A DNA stretch of 64,000 nt from Streptomyces caniscabiei (GCF_014930365.1 NZ_JABXWI010000002.1:434001-498000), one strand, 5' to 3'; shown: positions 1 through 9,455, numbered from the stretch's first letter. Notes: generated from the letters alone by a model not told the origin. Made by a program: numbers and translations.

Positions 1-130
1 GCGTGGGTCCTCCCGGCCACCGGCAGCGACCACCTGCCGGTGGCAGCCCGGATCAGCTGGTGAAGGAGGGAGACGGCCGTGGGAAACCCGACCGGCGAAC
101 GGCCCGCGAAGGGGTCGTGTCGGATCTCCG
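1..130. other. Window edge, no gene recognised
   Basis: I see no convincing gene here. An AAGGAGGGAG stretch precedes a GTG at 79, but the frame it opens runs antisense through the ABC ATPase gene, so it is not accepted. The segment is probably the 3' flank of the ABC transporter operon. Confidence 0.5.
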
Positions 131-159
131 GCACGGGGATCGCGGATCGCGCCCCGTGC
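131..159 (-). terminator. Possible terminator of ABC operon
   Basis: An 8-bp inverted repeat (GCACGGGG / CCCCGTGC) surrounds a 13-nt GC-rich loop, just past the stop of the ABC ATPase gene. There is no T-run, which is usual for Streptomyces terminators. It could equally be a chance hairpin. Confidence 0.4.
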
Positions 160-168
160 GGTGCGTCG

Positions 169-1356
169 TCAGTCCGCTCTCACCGGATGCGTGAGGTTCG
201 CTCCGGTCCCCGGGTCGAACACGTGGGCCTTGGCCATGTCGACCCGCAGTTCGACCGGTTCGCCCTCGCGGGCCCGGGTGGCGGCGTTCAGCCGGGCCAC
301 GATGTGCTGGGTGTCGGTGCCGGTGTCGCGCAGGCCCGAGTCCTTGGCGAGCTCCTCCAGTTCGGTGGTCGTCGCGGGCCCTCCCTCCGCGGCGAAGTAG
401 ACGTACGCGTCGGAGCCCAGCGACTCCAGTACCTCCACGGTGACGGTGAGGACCGGGCCCGTCCGGGCCCCCTCGGGTGACAGGGCCGCGTCCTCGAACG
501 CCTCCGGCCGCAGCCCGACGATGACCTCGCGGGGCGCGTTCCGGCGTTCCAGCGCCTGCCTCGTACGGTCGTCGAGGGTCAGGTCCCCGAGGGACGAGCG
601 CAGGGCGCCGGCCTCCAGGGTGGCGTTCAGAAAGTTCATCGCCGGGGAGCCGATGAAGCCCGCGACGAAGAGGTTGCGCGGCAGGTCGTACAGCTCGGCC
701 GGGGTGCCGATCTGCTGGACCAGGCCCTGTCTCATGACCACGACGCGGTCGCCCAGCGTCATCGCCTCGGTCTGGTCGTGGGTGACGTACACGGTGGTCG
801 TGTCGAGGCGCCGCTGCAGCCGGGAGATCTGCGTGCGCATCTGTACCCGGAGTTTGGCGTCCAGGTTGGACAGCGGCTCGTCCATCAGGAACGCCTTGGG
901 ATCACGGACGATCGCCCGCCCCATGGCAACCCGCTGGCGCTGACCGCCCGAGAGGTTGGCGGGCTTGCGGTCCAGGTGCTCGGTGAGGTCGAGGATCCGG
1001 GCGGCGTCCGTCACCTTGGCGTCGATGGTGGCCTTGTCCACCTTGGCCAGGCGCAGCGGGAAGCCCATGTTCTCCCGGACGCTCATGTGCGGGTACAGGG
1101 CGTAACTCTGGAACACCATGGCGACGTCGCGCTCCTTGGGAGCCAGGTCGTTGACGACCCGGCCACCGATGCGCAGGGTGCCCTCGGTGATGTCCTCCAG
1201 TCCGGCGATCATGTTCAGCGTGGTGGACTTGCCGCATCCCGACGGGCCGACCAGGATCACGAACTCGCCGTCGGCGATGGCGAGGTCCACGTCCTTCACG
1301 GCGAGCGCCCCGTCGGGAAAGCGCTTGGTGACTCCCTCAAGGATGATCTCGGCCAT
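169..1356 (-). CDS. Sugar ABC transporter ATP-binding protein (UgpC/MsiK type)
   Basis: This is the ATPase of a CUT1-type carbohydrate importer; it hydrolyses ATP on the cytoplasmic face to drive uptake. At 395 residues it has the usual family length. Seen: Walker A GPSGCGKST (residues 37-45), the Q-loop in VFQSYALYPH, the signature LSGGQRQR, Walker B FLMDEPLS, the H-loop VTHD, and a C-terminal TOBE/MalK-like regulatory region. The ATG at 1356 has AAGGAGG about 7 nt upstream. It is the last gene of a four-gene operon (binding protein, two permeases, ATPase). Many Streptomyces sugar importers borrow the shared ATPase MsiK, so a dedicated ATPase inside the operon is notable. The substrate is not evident. 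Confidence 0.93.
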   Translation of the reverse strand: MAEIILEGVTKRFPDGALAVKDVDLAIADGEFVILVGPSGCGKSTTLNMIAGLEDITEGTLRIGGRVVNDLAPKERDVAMVFQSYALYPHMSVRENMGFPLRLAKVDKATIDAKVTDAARILDLTEHLDRKPANLSGGQRQRVAMGRAIVRDPKAFLMDEPLSNLDAKLRVQMRTQISRLQRRLDTTTVYVTHDQTEAMTLGDRVVVMRQGLVQQIGTPAELYDLPRNLFVAGFIGSPAMNFLNATLEAGALRSSLGDLTLDDRTRQALERRNAPREVIVGLRPEAFEDAALSPEGARTGPVLTVTVEVLESLGSDAYVYFAAEGGPATTTELEELAKDSGLRDTGTDTQHIVARLNAATRAREGEPVELRVDMAKAHVFDPGTGANLTHPVRAD

Positions 1357-1382
1357 GGATGGTGCCTCCTTGCCTTCCCCGT

Positions 1383-2216
1383 TCAGCCCTTGACTGCCCC
1401 GGAGGTCAGTCCGGCGACGATCCGCCGCTGGAAGAGCAGGACGAAAACGATGATCGGGATGGTGATCACCACGGCGGCGGCGGCGATCGACCCTGTGGGC
1501 TGCTGGAACTGGGAGCTGCCGGTGAAGAACGCGATCGCCGCGGGCACGGTGCGCGCGGACTCGGTGGACGTCAGCGAGATCGCGAACAGGAAGTCGTTCC
1601 AGCAGAAGATGAACACGAGAATGGCCGTGGTGAACACGCCCGGTGCGGCCAGCGGCACGATGACCAGCCGGAAGGCCTGCGCGGGCGTCGCCCCGTCGAC
1701 CTTGGCGGCCTTCTCCAGGTCCCAGGGGATCTCCCGGAAGAACGCCGACAGGGTGTAGATCGCGAGCGGCAGGGAGAAGGTCATGTACGGGATGATCAGC
1801 CCGATCCAGGTGTCGAAGATGCCGATGATCCGCTCGATGTCGAACAGCGGTGACACCAGCGAGATCGGCGGGAACATGGCGATCAGCAGTGACATGCCGA
1901 TGAGGACCCGCTTGCCGGGGAACCGCAGCCGGGCCACCGCGTACGCGGCCATGGTGCCCAGTGCCACGGCGATCACCGTGGCGATCAGCGCGATGCCGAT
2001 CGAGTTGATCAGTGCCCGGGTGAACTCGGCGGTCTCGAAGATTCCTCGGTAGTTCTCCCAGGTCCAGTCCGTGGGGATGTAGTTCCCGTCCGTCAGGGTG
2101 CTGGGGTCCTTGAACGACAGCGCGGCGATCCACCACACCGGGAACAGGGCGTACAGCACGACCACCACGTTCAGGACGCCCCATCGGGTGGCGTGCGTCT
2201 TTCCCACCGCGGCCAT
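1383..2216 (-). CDS. Sugar ABC transporter permease (MalG-like)
   Basis: This 277-residue membrane protein is the second inner-membrane subunit of the importer. It has about six hydrophobic segments and the EAA loop that contacts the ATPase ([21 protein letters not shown]). The start ATG overlaps the stop of the upstream permease by one base (TGATG), which indicates translational coupling. Only 26 nt separate its stop from the ATPase start. The MalG-like order, after the MalF-like permease, matches CUT1 operons. Confidence 0.92.
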   Translation of the reverse strand: MAAVGKTHATRWGVLNVVVVLYALFPVWWIAALSFKDPSTLTDGNYIPTDWTWENYRGIFETAEFTRALINSIGIALIATVIAVALGTMAAYAVARLRFPGKRVLIGMSLLIAMFPPISLVSPLFDIERIIGIFDTWIGLIIPYMTFSLPLAIYTLSAFFREIPWDLEKAAKVDGATPAQAFRLVIVPLAAPGVFTTAILVFIFCWNDFLFAISLTSTESARTVPAAIAFFTGSSQFQQPTGSIAAAAVVITIPIIVFVLLFQRRIVAGLTSGAVKG

Positions 2217-3175
2217 CAGCGCCCCACCTCCGCACCCGGCGCCGCGGTACCGAACAGTTTGACGAAGGTGAAGGCGATGATCCCGACGCAGATGAAGATC
2301 AGGACCGAGATCGCCGACCCGATGCCCAGGTTCAGCGCGGTGAACAGGTTGTCGTACCCGAGGATCGACACAGAGCCGGTCCCCTGGGCGCCCGCTGTCA
2401 GGATGTAGATGTTGTCGAAGATCCGGAACGCGTCCAGGGTGCGGAAGATCAGTGCCACCAGGACGGCCGGTTTCATCAGCGGCAGCATGACCTTGGTGAA
2501 GCGCTGCCAGGCGGTGGCGCCGTCCACCATGGCTGCCTTCAGGGTCTCCTCTGGGACCAGCGCGAGGCCCGCGAGCAGCAGGAGGGCCATGAACGGCGTC
2601 GTCTTCCACACCTCGGCGAGGATGATCAGCCAGAGGGCGGGCCACTGCTCGGTCAGCGGGGCCTCCCCGCTGGGCAGCAGCTCGGCGAGGTAGCCGAGTT
2701 CCGGGGTCCAGGCGTACTGCCAGGAGAAGGCGGCGACCACGGTGACGATCCCGTACGGAATCAGCACCGAGGTGCGGACGACGCCGCGCCAGAAGATCGT
2801 GCGGTGCATCACCAGGGCGAGCCCCATTCCGAGAACGAGTTCGATCGCCACCGACACCGCGGTGATGAACAGGGTGACCCAGAAGGCGTCCCACCAGAAC
2901 GGAGAGGACAGCACCGCGCCGTAGTTGCTCAGGCCCACGAACTCCGCCCGTCCGGGAAAGCGCAGGTCGTAGCGCTGGAGGGACAGATAGACGGCGTACC
3001 CGATGGGGTAGGCGGTCACGGCGGTCATGACGACGACGGCGGGCGCGCAGAGCAGCCAGCCGAGCCGCCGCTCCTGCCGGGCGCCCGCCGAGAGTGCCGC
3101 CCGGTCCGGCCCCGCCTGCTCCGTCCGCGCCTCGGGTGGCGGTGGGGTTCCGGCGTGTCGCGCCCGCGTGCTCAT
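2216..3175 (-). CDS. Sugar ABC transporter permease (MalF-like)
   Basis: This 319-residue membrane permease pairs with the following MalG-like subunit. A proline- and charge-rich cytoplasmic N-terminus (about 40 residues) precedes the first helix ([16 protein letters not shown]). The EAA-loop sequence ([21 protein letters not shown]) sits about two thirds along. It starts at the ATG at 3175, 70 nt after the binding-protein gene, in the same operon. Confidence 0.92.
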   Translation of the reverse strand: MSTRARHAGTPPPPEARTEQAGPDRAALSAGARQERRLGWLLCAPAVVVMTAVTAYPIGYAVYLSLQRYDLRFPGRAEFVGLSNYGAVLSSPFWWDAFWVTLFITAVSVAIELVLGMGLALVMHRTIFWRGVVRTSVLIPYGIVTVVAAFSWQYAWTPELGYLAELLPSGEAPLTEQWPALWLIILAEVWKTTPFMALLLLAGLALVPEETLKAAMVDGATAWQRFTKVMLPLMKPAVLVALIFRTLDAFRIFDNIYILTAGAQGTGSVSILGYDNLFTALNLGIGSAISVLIFICVGIIAFTFVKLFGTAAPGAEVGR

Positions 3176-3245
3176 CGCGGGCCGCCCGGGGACGAGGCCC
3201 GCGCGCCGCGGCGCGGGGCGACGGAGTGGCGGGAGAGGTCGTGCT

Positions 3246-4499
3246 TCACGGGATCACACCCTCGGATCGCAGGGCATCGTCGATCTGCTCGCCGATGGTG
3301 TCGACGGAGCTCTCCGGTTCGATCCCGGACGGCGGGGACAGCGTGTGGGAGACCGCGATCGACACGTTCTGATAGACCGGAGTGATCGGGCGCACGCTCG
3401 CCGACTCCAGGGCGGCCAGGACGTCCTTGGAGAACGGGTACTCCTTCATGAACGCGGGCTCGTCGTAGAGGGCGCGCAGGGTGGGCGGCAGACCGCCCTC
3501 CAGCGCGGCGCTGAGCTGGTTCTCCCGGTTGCGCAGGCACAGTGCCGCCTCGAAGGCCAGGTCGGGGTGGCGCGAGTAGGCGCTCACCGCCAGATCGATG
3601 CCGCCGATGGTGGGCCGTGCCGGGCGGTTCGGATCGACCCGGGGGTACGGCGCCCAGCGGAAGTTCTTGAACAGCTCGGGGTTGTTCGCCTTCATCGACG
3701 GATAGACGAACGGGTAGTTGAGCTCGAACGCCGCCGTCCCCGACTCCATGGCGAGCCGGTTCTGGTCCTCCATCTGATTGGGCAGGGAGGGGTCGGCGGC
3801 CGGGGACCTGGCCAGATCGCGCATGATGCCGGCGGCCCGCACCGCGGGCCGGCCGAGAGAGGGCGCGGTCGCGGTCGCGTTGAGGATGGAACCGCCGGCA
3901 CTGTTGATCAGCGTGTTGAACCAGACGGTCAGGCCCTCGTACTGGGCGCCCTGGATCTCCACGAAGTGCGGCTTGCCCTGCCGGGCGAGGGCGCCGGCCA
4001 TGTCCAGCATCTCGGCCCAGGTCCTGGGCGGGGTGGGCACCAGGTCCTTGCGGTACCACAGGAGCTGGGTGTTGGTGTTGTACGGGACGGCGTAGAGCTT
4101 GCCCTTCCAGGTCGAGGTCCGCAGCGGTACGCGCAGGGTGCCCTCGACGGCCTGCTGCTTCGCGGCCCCCGTCCATTCCCGGATCCAGCGCGCCTCGGCG
4201 AACTCCGCGGCCCAGGTGACGTCCAGGCCCAGGATGTCGAGCGAGTCGTCCTCGGCGGCGAGCCTTCGGACGAGTTGCTGGCGCTGTCCGTCCGCGGCGC
4301 GCGGGAGCTTGTTGTAGCTGATCGAGTAGCGACCGCCCGACGCCTGGCTGCACCGGTCGGCCGCCTTCTGCAGCGCCCCTGAGTCGTCCGGGAAGTTGTA
4401 CCAGTTGAGGGTGGGCCTGCCGGAGCCCTCGTCACTGCCGCAAGCGGCGAGGACCGACGCCAGCAACGGCATCACGGCGAACGCCCGCAGCCATCTCAT
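3246..4499 (-). CDS. Extracellular sugar-binding lipoprotein
   Basis: This is the substrate-capture lipoprotein of the ABC importer, 417 residues. The N-terminus (MRWLRAFAVMPLLASVLAAC) is a lipoprotein signal peptide with lipobox LAAC, so the mature protein is anchored on the outer face of the membrane. The body has SBP_bac_1-type features (for example TLNWYNFPDDSG and PYNTNTQLLWYRKDL). The ATG at 4499 was chosen because the signal peptide begins there; a GGAGGG lies very close to it and an AGAGGGG further upstream. An in-frame start 22 codons upstream would put a cysteine-rich tail before the signal peptide. It is the first gene of the operon. The ligand cannot be inferred. Confidence 0.9.
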   Translation of the reverse strand: MRWLRAFAVMPLLASVLAACGSDEGSGRPTLNWYNFPDDSGALQKAADRCSQASGGRYSISYNKLPRAADGQRQQLVRRLAAEDDSLDILGLDVTWAAEFAEARWIREWTGAAKQQAVEGTLRVPLRTSTWKGKLYAVPYNTNTQLLWYRKDLVPTPPRTWAEMLDMAGALARQGKPHFVEIQGAQYEGLTVWFNTLINSAGGSILNATATAPSLGRPAVRAAGIMRDLARSPAADPSLPNQMEDQNRLAMESGTAAFELNYPFVYPSMKANNPELFKNFRWAPYPRVDPNRPARPTIGGIDLAVSAYSRHPDLAFEAALCLRNRENQLSAALEGGLPPTLRALYDEPAFMKEYPFSKDVLAALESASVRPITPVYQNVSIAVSHTLSPPSGIEPESSVDTIGEQIDDALRSEGVIP

Positions 4500-4632
4500 C
4501 CCTCCGCGACGTCCCCTCTGACCTGAAACCGGCCGGCAGCCGCACCTCGCGTGCACACGCTCCACACCTCGTCTCCGGACGGTGGCAGGACTCGATCCCG
4601 CAGCTCTTGCTCCCGGCGAACACTAAAGTCCA

Positions 4633-4661
4633 CATATGGGATGACCAAGAACATAAGTCCA
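4633..4661 (-). promoter_or_regulatory. Possible promoter of sugar ABC operon
   Basis: On the minus strand TGGACT (4661-4656) and CATATG (4638-4633) are spaced by 17 bp, a plausible -35/-10 pair about 130 nt before the binding-protein start. A 7-bp inverted repeat (TCACTGA / TCAGTGA, 4677-4707) lies just upstream and could be an operator. Confidence 0.4.
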
Positions 4662-4747
4662 GGGTCGGCGGATAACTCACTGAATCGCCCAATGGCCCAC
4701 TCAGTGATGCCCGGCCTCGATCCCGCCCTGACCGGACGCCGAAAAAC

Positions 4748-4791
4748 GATCAAGGGCCGGTTTCGGATTTCTCCGAAACCGGCCCTTGATC
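4748..4791 (-). terminator. Strong intrinsic terminator after tRNA-Pro
   Basis: A perfect 20-bp inverted repeat with a TTTC loop. On the minus strand it is followed by GTTTTTC. It lies 15 nt past the 3' end of the tRNA gene, so it ends the tRNA transcript and insulates the sugar operon. Confidence 0.9.
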
Positions 4792-4806
4792 TGCGACTGT
4801 CTCCAG

Positions 4807-4880
<74 letters not shown>

Positions 4881-5002
4881 ATGCCCGTCTGACCTGGGAT
4901 TTCCCCTGGCTGAACGCGCACGGAAACAATACCGCACTCGGGCCGGTGGTCGCGCACGCGTTTATCGGCGCGAGGAGGCGGGAGGCCCTCCGTCGACACC
5001 GC

Positions 5003-5033
5003 TTGACCTGAAGCTTGGTTGAGGTCGCAGGCT
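5003..5033 (+). promoter_or_regulatory. Candidate MerR/SoxR-type promoter-operator, leaderless start
   Basis: TTGACC (5003-5008) and CAGGCT (5028-5033) are separated by a 19-bp spacer, the unusual spacing of MerR-family promoters. Within and around the spacer is the dyad GACCTnAA-n6-TTnAGGTC (5005-5026). The inner 18 bp resemble the enterobacterial SoxR box. The -10 element ends 7 nt before the ATG at 5041, and no Shine-Dalgarno is seen, so the transcript is probably leaderless. Confidence 0.5.
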
Positions 5034-5040
5034 CTTCCGT

Positions 5041-5733
5041 ATGACGACGACACCGTACGGATTCACGGAGCTGCCCGAGCTGATGGGGCTGATGACGGGC
5101 GCGGAGAAGCACGGTCCGGCGGCCACGTCCACCCTGGACGTGCTGTGGGTGCTCTACGACCGGGTGCTGCGGGTGGGCCCGGAGCGGCTGGAGGACCCGG
5201 AGCGGGACCGGTTCCTGCTGTCGAAGGGACACGGGCCGATGGCGTACTACGCGGTCCTCGCGGCGAAGGGCTTCCTGCCGGCCGCGTGGCTGCCCGGCTT
5301 CGGCTCGTACGACTCGCCGCTCGGCCACCACCCGGACCGGCTGCTGGTGCCGGGCGCGGAGATCGGCAGCGGCTCGCTCGGGCACGGCCTGCCCATCGCG
5401 GTCGGGACGGCGCTCGGGCTGCGGGCCCAGGGGCGGATGGACCCGGCGGTGTGGGTGCTGGTCGGCGACGCGGAGCTGGACGAGGGCAGCAACCACGAGG
5501 CGATCGCCTACGCCGGTCCCGCCGGGCTCGACCGGCTGCACACCGTCGTGATCGACAACTCCTCCGCCAGCCATGCGCGGCCGGGCGGGATCGCCGCGCG
5601 GTTCGAGGTGGCGGGCTGGTCCGCCGAGACCGTGGACGGTCGCGACCACGACGCCCTGCACGCGGCCTTCACCGCGCCGCACCCGGGACGGCCGCGGGTC
5701 GTCGTGGCCCGCGTCGAGCCGAAGAACGCCTGA
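5041..5733 (+). CDS. Transketolase N-terminal subunit
   Basis: This 230-residue protein holds the thiamine-diphosphate pyrophosphate-binding half of a split transketolase. Seen: LSKGHGPMAYYAVL, GSLGHGLPIAVG, and the GDAELDEGSNHEA Mg/TPP-binding motif (GDG-like, ending in the E-G-S-N of split transketolases). Together with the next gene it would transfer two-carbon ketol units in the pentose phosphate pathway or a related sugar pathway. It starts at an ATG with no Shine-Dalgarno, downstream of the 5003-5033 promoter. Split transketolases are often pathway-specific, and the true substrate is unknown. Confidence 0.88.
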   Translation: MTTTPYGFTELPELMGLMTGAEKHGPAATSTLDVLWVLYDRVLRVGPERLEDPERDRFLLSKGHGPMAYYAVLAAKGFLPAAWLPGFGSYDSPLGHHPDRLLVPGAEIGSGSLGHGLPIAVGTALGLRAQGRMDPAVWVLVGDAELDEGSNHEAIAYAGPAGLDRLHTVVIDNSSASHARPGGIAARFEVAGWSAETVDGRDHDALHAAFTAPHPGRPRVVVARVEPKNA

Positions 5734-5777
5734 ACCCCCGAGATCTCCGTAACCACCCCGAAAGGACGAACGACCTC

Positions 5778-6683
5778 ATGGACACCATGCGTGACCGCTT
5801 CGCTCCCGTCGTCTCCGGCATGCTCGACGAGGATCCCCGGGTCGCGGTGGTCCTCGCCGAGATCGGCCGGGACGGCTTCGTGGAGGCGACGCACCGCCAC
5901 CCGGACCGGGTGATCAACGTCGGGATCCGGGAGCAACTGCTGATCGGCGCGGGCGCGGGCCTGGCACTGGCCGGGATGCGGCCCGTGCTGCACACCTTCG
6001 CGAGCTTCCTCGTGGAACGGCCCTTCGAGCAGGTGAAGCTGGATCTGGGGCACCAGGACGTCGGCGCGGTGCTGGTCAGCGCCGCCGCGTCCTACGACTG
6101 GCCGGCCGGCGGCTTCACCCACATGTCACCCGGCGACATCGCCGTCCTGGACACGCTCGACGGGTGGACCGTGCATGTGCCCGGGCATCCCGACGAGGCC
6201 GAGACACTGCTCCGGCACGCGGTCGGCGCGGGCGAGGGCAAGGACGACAAGGTCTACGTACGGCTGTCCGCGCAGTCCAACGAGCAGGCGCTCGCGGTGG
6301 ACGGGCAGCGGTTCCTCACCGTGCGGGAGGGGCGCCGCGGGGTCGTCGTCGCCGTCGGGCCCCTGCTCGACGCGGTCCTCGCGGCCACGGAGGGGCTCGA
6401 TGTGACCGTGCTGTACGCCTCGACCGTGCGCCCGTTCGACTCGGCCGCGTTGCGCCGGGCCACCGACTCGGCCGGCGGGGACGTGGTCCTCGTCGAGCCC
6501 TACCTGGCGGGCACGTCGACGGCCGCCGCCAACGACGCGCTCGCCGATGTGCCGCACCGGGTGCTCGGGCTGGGCGTGGGGCGGCGGGAGCTGCGGCGCT
6601 ACGGGCAGTCGGAGGAGCACGTGGCCGCGCACGGGTTGGACGCGGCCACGTTGCGGGAGCGGATCACGGGGTTCCTGCGGTAG
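5778..6683 (+). CDS. Transketolase C-terminal subunit
   Basis: The pyrimidine-binding and C-terminal half of the split transketolase, 301 residues. Seen: RVINVGIREQLLIGAGAGLALAG, whose glutamate is the conserved TPP-activating residue, then TFASFLVERPFEQVKLDL and a C-terminal regulatory fold (VVVAVGPLLDAVL). The ATG at 5778 follows AAAGGA by about 10 nt and lies 44 nt after the N-terminal subunit gene, so the two form one operon and should assemble as a heterotetramer. It converges on the YjbR-like gene with only 23 nt between the stops. Confidence 0.88.
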   Translation: MDTMRDRFAPVVSGMLDEDPRVAVVLAEIGRDGFVEATHRHPDRVINVGIREQLLIGAGAGLALAGMRPVLHTFASFLVERPFEQVKLDLGHQDVGAVLVSAAASYDWPAGGFTHMSPGDIAVLDTLDGWTVHVPGHPDEAETLLRHAVGAGEGKDDKVYVRLSAQSNEQALAVDGQRFLTVREGRRGVVVAVGPLLDAVLAATEGLDVTVLYASTVRPFDSAALRRATDSAGGDVVLVEPYLAGTSTAAANDALADVPHRVLGLGVGRRELRRYGQSEEHVAAHGLDAATLRERITGFLR

Positions 6684-6706
6684 CGGCACGCAGGGACGGG
6701 GGCGGC

Positions 6707-7066
6707 TCAGTCGACGGCGGGGAGCCCCAACTCCGGGTAGGCGTCGAGGAGTTTGGTCGGTGCGGCCTGGCGCCAGGAATCGGCGAGGACGTCGCGCAGC
6801 TCGGCGTCGTCCTCCAGGGCGGAGAGCCGCACCCGCACCCAGGCGAACCCCGCCTCGTGCTCGGCGATCCAGAACTTGCCGGGCTCGGCGAGGACCAGCT
6901 CGTCCCGCTCCACCTTGGGGCACCGCACGGCCATGGATGTCTCGTCCTCCGGCAGCGTCGCGAACATCTTCCCCGCCACCCGGAAGGTGGGCATGCTCCA
7001 GGCGACCTTCTCCGTACTGTCGGGCAGGGAGAGGGCGACACGTCGTACGTCTTCTGCATCGGGCAT
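6707..7066 (-). CDS. MmcQ/YjbR family protein
   Basis: A 119-residue protein of the MmcQ/YjbR (CyaY-like fold, putative DNA-binding) family. Seen: the N-terminal EDVRRVALSLPDSTEKVAW and the conserved core TFRVAGKMFATL. I chose the ATG at 7066, which gives the family's usual length; a TTG at 7096 is in frame but has no ribosome-binding site. The function of the family is not established. Confidence 0.78.
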   Translation of the reverse strand: MPDAEDVRRVALSLPDSTEKVAWSMPTFRVAGKMFATLPEDETSMAVRCPKVERDELVLAEPGKFWIAEHEAGFAWVRVRLSALEDDAELRDVLADSWRQAAPTKLLDAYPELGLPAVD

Positions 7067-7220
7067 GGAACGCACGGTAGCGGTGAGCACTGACAATCAC
7101 CGCCGGGAGGTGGCACCGGAAACGGCGAAACAACGGCCGAGCATGCCCCGCCACCTCAATCGGTCACTTCAGCCGGCCATCTCGCCCGGCCTCCTCGGTC
7201 GGCCTCCTCGGTCGGCCTCC

Positions 7221-8120
7221 TCACCCCGCCGCCTCCCCCAGCGCCTCCAGCACCGGCCGGATCAGCGGGTGGCCCTCCGCGCCCCGGCGTACGGCGGCGA
7301 AGACGCGGCGCGTGGGGGCCACTCCGTCCACGGGGCGTACGACCACGCCCGTGAGGTCCGTGCCGCGCAGCGCCGAGCGGGGGACGAGGGCCACGCCCGC
7401 GTCGGCGGAGGCGAGGGCGACCACGGCGCGGAAGTCGTCGGAGGAGTGTTCGAGGCGGGGCTGGAAGCCGGCGTTCTCGCAGGCCAGGACGACGACGTCA
7501 TGGCAGGGGTTCCCTGGATAGGGGCCGATCCAGGGGTCCTTGGCCAGTTCGGCGAGCGGCACCTCCGCCGCGTCGGCGAGGCGGTGGCTGACGGGCACGA
7601 CCGCGTCGAAGGGCTCGGCGTACAGCGCGACATGGGTCAGCCGGGGGTCGTCGGCGGCCGGCGCGCCCCGGTACTCGACGGCCACGGCGATGTCGACCTG
7701 CCGGTCCAGGACCATCGGCAGGCTCGCGTCGCCCTCGGCGTCCTGGACGCGGAGCCGGATGCCGGGCGCGGACCGGGCGAGGCGGGCCAGCGCGGGTGCC
7801 ACGACCTGGGCGATACCGGTGGCGAAGGAGGCGACCGTGACGGTGCCGGCCTCGCCCGAGCTGTACGCGGCCAGTTCCGCCGCCGCCTGCTCCAGCTGGG
7901 CGAGGACCGCGTGGGTGTGGCCGAGCAGGATCTCGCCGGCCGGGGTCAGCCGTACGCCCTTCGCGCCCCGCTCGACCAGGCGGTGTCCCGTCTCCTGTTC
8001 CAGGGCGGTGAGCTGCTGGGAGACGGCGGACGGGGTGAGGTACAGCGCGGCGGCTGCCGCCGTCACCGTGCGGTGGTCGGCCACCGCACGAAGGATGTGG
8101 AGCCGCCGCGCTTCGATCAT
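7221..8120 (-). CDS. LysR family transcriptional regulator
   Basis: A 299-residue LysR-type regulator. The winged helix is at residues 1-60 (LHILRAVADHRTVTAAAAAL, then SAVSQQLTALEQETG) and a periplasmic-binding-like effector domain covers about 90-295. It lies 84 nt downstream of kbl on the same strand, so it may be cotranscribed with the threonine catabolism pair, although LysR genes more often sit divergently from their targets. Its effector and target are unknown. Confidence 0.88.
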   Translation of the reverse strand: MIEARRLHILRAVADHRTVTAAAAALYLTPSAVSQQLTALEQETGHRLVERGAKGVRLTPAGEILLGHTHAVLAQLEQAAAELAAYSSGEAGTVTVASFATGIAQVVAPALARLARSAPGIRLRVQDAEGDASLPMVLDRQVDIAVAVEYRGAPAADDPRLTHVALYAEPFDAVVPVSHRLADAAEVPLAELAKDPWIGPYPGNPCHDVVVLACENAGFQPRLEHSSDDFRAVVALASADAGVALVPRSALRGTDLTGVVVRPVDGVAPTRRVFAAVRRGAEGHPLIRPVLEALGEAAG

Positions 8121-8204
8121 GAGACCGATTCTCTCAAATGCGCGCTTTCCCCCTGAACCGCTCCGCCCGGACCACCTGCCCGGGCTCCGACTCGGCCCTC
8201 CGGC

Positions 8205-9404
8205 TCAGCCCTCCAGCTCGGCCCATGCCGCCACGAACGCGTCCACCGCGCGGTGCACGTCCGCCGTGGAGTGCGCGGCGGAGAGCTGGACGCGGATACG
8301 GGCCTGGCCCTGCGGAACGACCGGGTAGGAGAACCCGATCACATAGACGCCGCGGTCCAGGAGCAGCTCGGCCAGGCGGCCCGCCTTCGCCGCGTCGCCG
8401 ATCATGACTGGGGCGATGGGGTGGTCGCCGGGGAGGATGTCGAAGCCCTCCTCGGTCATGCGGCTCCGGAACAGCGCCGTGTTCTCGGCGAGGCGGACCC
8501 GCAGGTCGTCGGCCGACTCCAGGAGGTCCAGCACCTTCAGGGAGGCCGCCGCGATCACCGGCGCGAGGGTGTTGGAGAAGAGGTACGGCCGGGAGCGCTG
8601 GCGCAGCAGGGCGACGATCTCGGCGCGGGCGGCGACGTAGCCGCCGGAGGCGCCGCCGAGGGCCTTGCCGAGGGTGCCGGTGATGATGTCGACGCGGTCC
8701 ATGACGCCGTGCAGCTCGGGGGTGCCGCGGCCGCCGGGGCCGGTGAAGCCGACGGCGTGGGAGTCGTCGACCATGACCATGGCGTCGTGGCGGTCGGCGA
8801 GGTCGCAGATCTCGCGGAGGGGGGCCACATAGCCGTCCATGGAGAAGACGCCGTCGGTGACGATCAGCTTCCGGCGGGCGCCGGCTTCGGTCGCCTCCTT
8901 CAACTGCCGTTCCAGGTCGACGAGATCACGGTTGGCGTAGCGGAAGCGGCGGGCCTTGGAGAGCCGGATGCCGTCGATGATCGAGGCGTGGTTGAGGGCG
9001 TCGGAGATCACCGCGTCCTCGGGGCCGAGCAGGGTCTCGAAGACGCCGCCGTTGGCGTCGAAGCAGGAGGAGTAGAGGATCGTGTCCTCCTGGCCGAGGA
9101 ACGCCGAGAGCCGTGCCTCCAGTTCCTTGTGGACCTCCTGGGTGCCGCAGATGAAGCGGACGGAGGCCATGCCGTAGCCCCAGCGGTCCAGGGCGTCGTG
9201 GGCGGCGGCGATCACCTCGGGGTGGTCGGCGAGGCCGAGGTAGTTGTTGGCGCAGAAGTTGAGGACCTCGCCGGGACGGCCGCCGGCGGTGACCGCGACG
9301 GTCGCCGACTGCGGGCTGCCGATGACCCGCTCGGGCTTGTGCAGCCCGGCGGCGCGGATCTCGTCGAGGGTGGTGCGCAGGTCGTCGCGCACGGAGTCGA
9401 ACAT
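8205..9404 (-). CDS. kbl: Glycine C-acetyltransferase (2-amino-3-ketobutyrate CoA ligase)
   Basis: A PLP enzyme, 399 residues, that cleaves 2-amino-3-oxobutanoate with CoA to glycine and acetyl-CoA. It belongs to the alpha-oxoamine synthase family. Seen: [14 protein letters not shown], the PLP-contacting [10 protein letters not shown], and the Schiff-base lysine in [15 protein letters not shown]. The ATG at 9404 has AGGAGT at good spacing. It follows tdh by 51 nt in an operon, completing the two-step threonine to glycine route. Confidence 0.95.
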   Translation of the reverse strand: MFDSVRDDLRTTLDEIRAAGLHKPERVIGSPQSATVAVTAGGRPGEVLNFCANNYLGLADHPEVIAAAHDALDRWGYGMASVRFICGTQEVHKELEARLSAFLGQEDTILYSSCFDANGGVFETLLGPEDAVISDALNHASIIDGIRLSKARRFRYANRDLVDLERQLKEATEAGARRKLIVTDGVFSMDGYVAPLREICDLADRHDAMVMVDDSHAVGFTGPGGRGTPELHGVMDRVDIITGTLGKALGGASGGYVAARAEIVALLRQRSRPYLFSNTLAPVIAAASLKVLDLLESADDLRVRLAENTALFRSRMTEEGFDILPGDHPIAPVMIGDAAKAGRLAELLLDRGVYVIGFSYPVVPQGQARIRVQLSAAHSTADVHRAVDAFVAAWAELEG

Positions 9405-9455
9405 CGTGAACTCCTAGGAGAAGCGGGTGACTTACACGGTCCGGACGCGGCTGAC

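Noticed and set aside
79..480. Plus-strand frame with AAGGAGGGAG before a GTG
   Set aside because: It runs antisense through the ABC ATPase gene, and its protein is Gly/Arg-rich shadow sequence with no motif.
1038..1046. TTGTCCACC, one mismatch from a DnaA box
   Set aside because: It lies inside the ABC ATPase coding sequence as a single degenerate copy, explained by codon use.
7067..7096. TTG start extending the YjbR-like protein by ten residues
   Set aside because: No Shine-Dalgarno precedes it, and the ATG at 7066 already gives the family's usual length.
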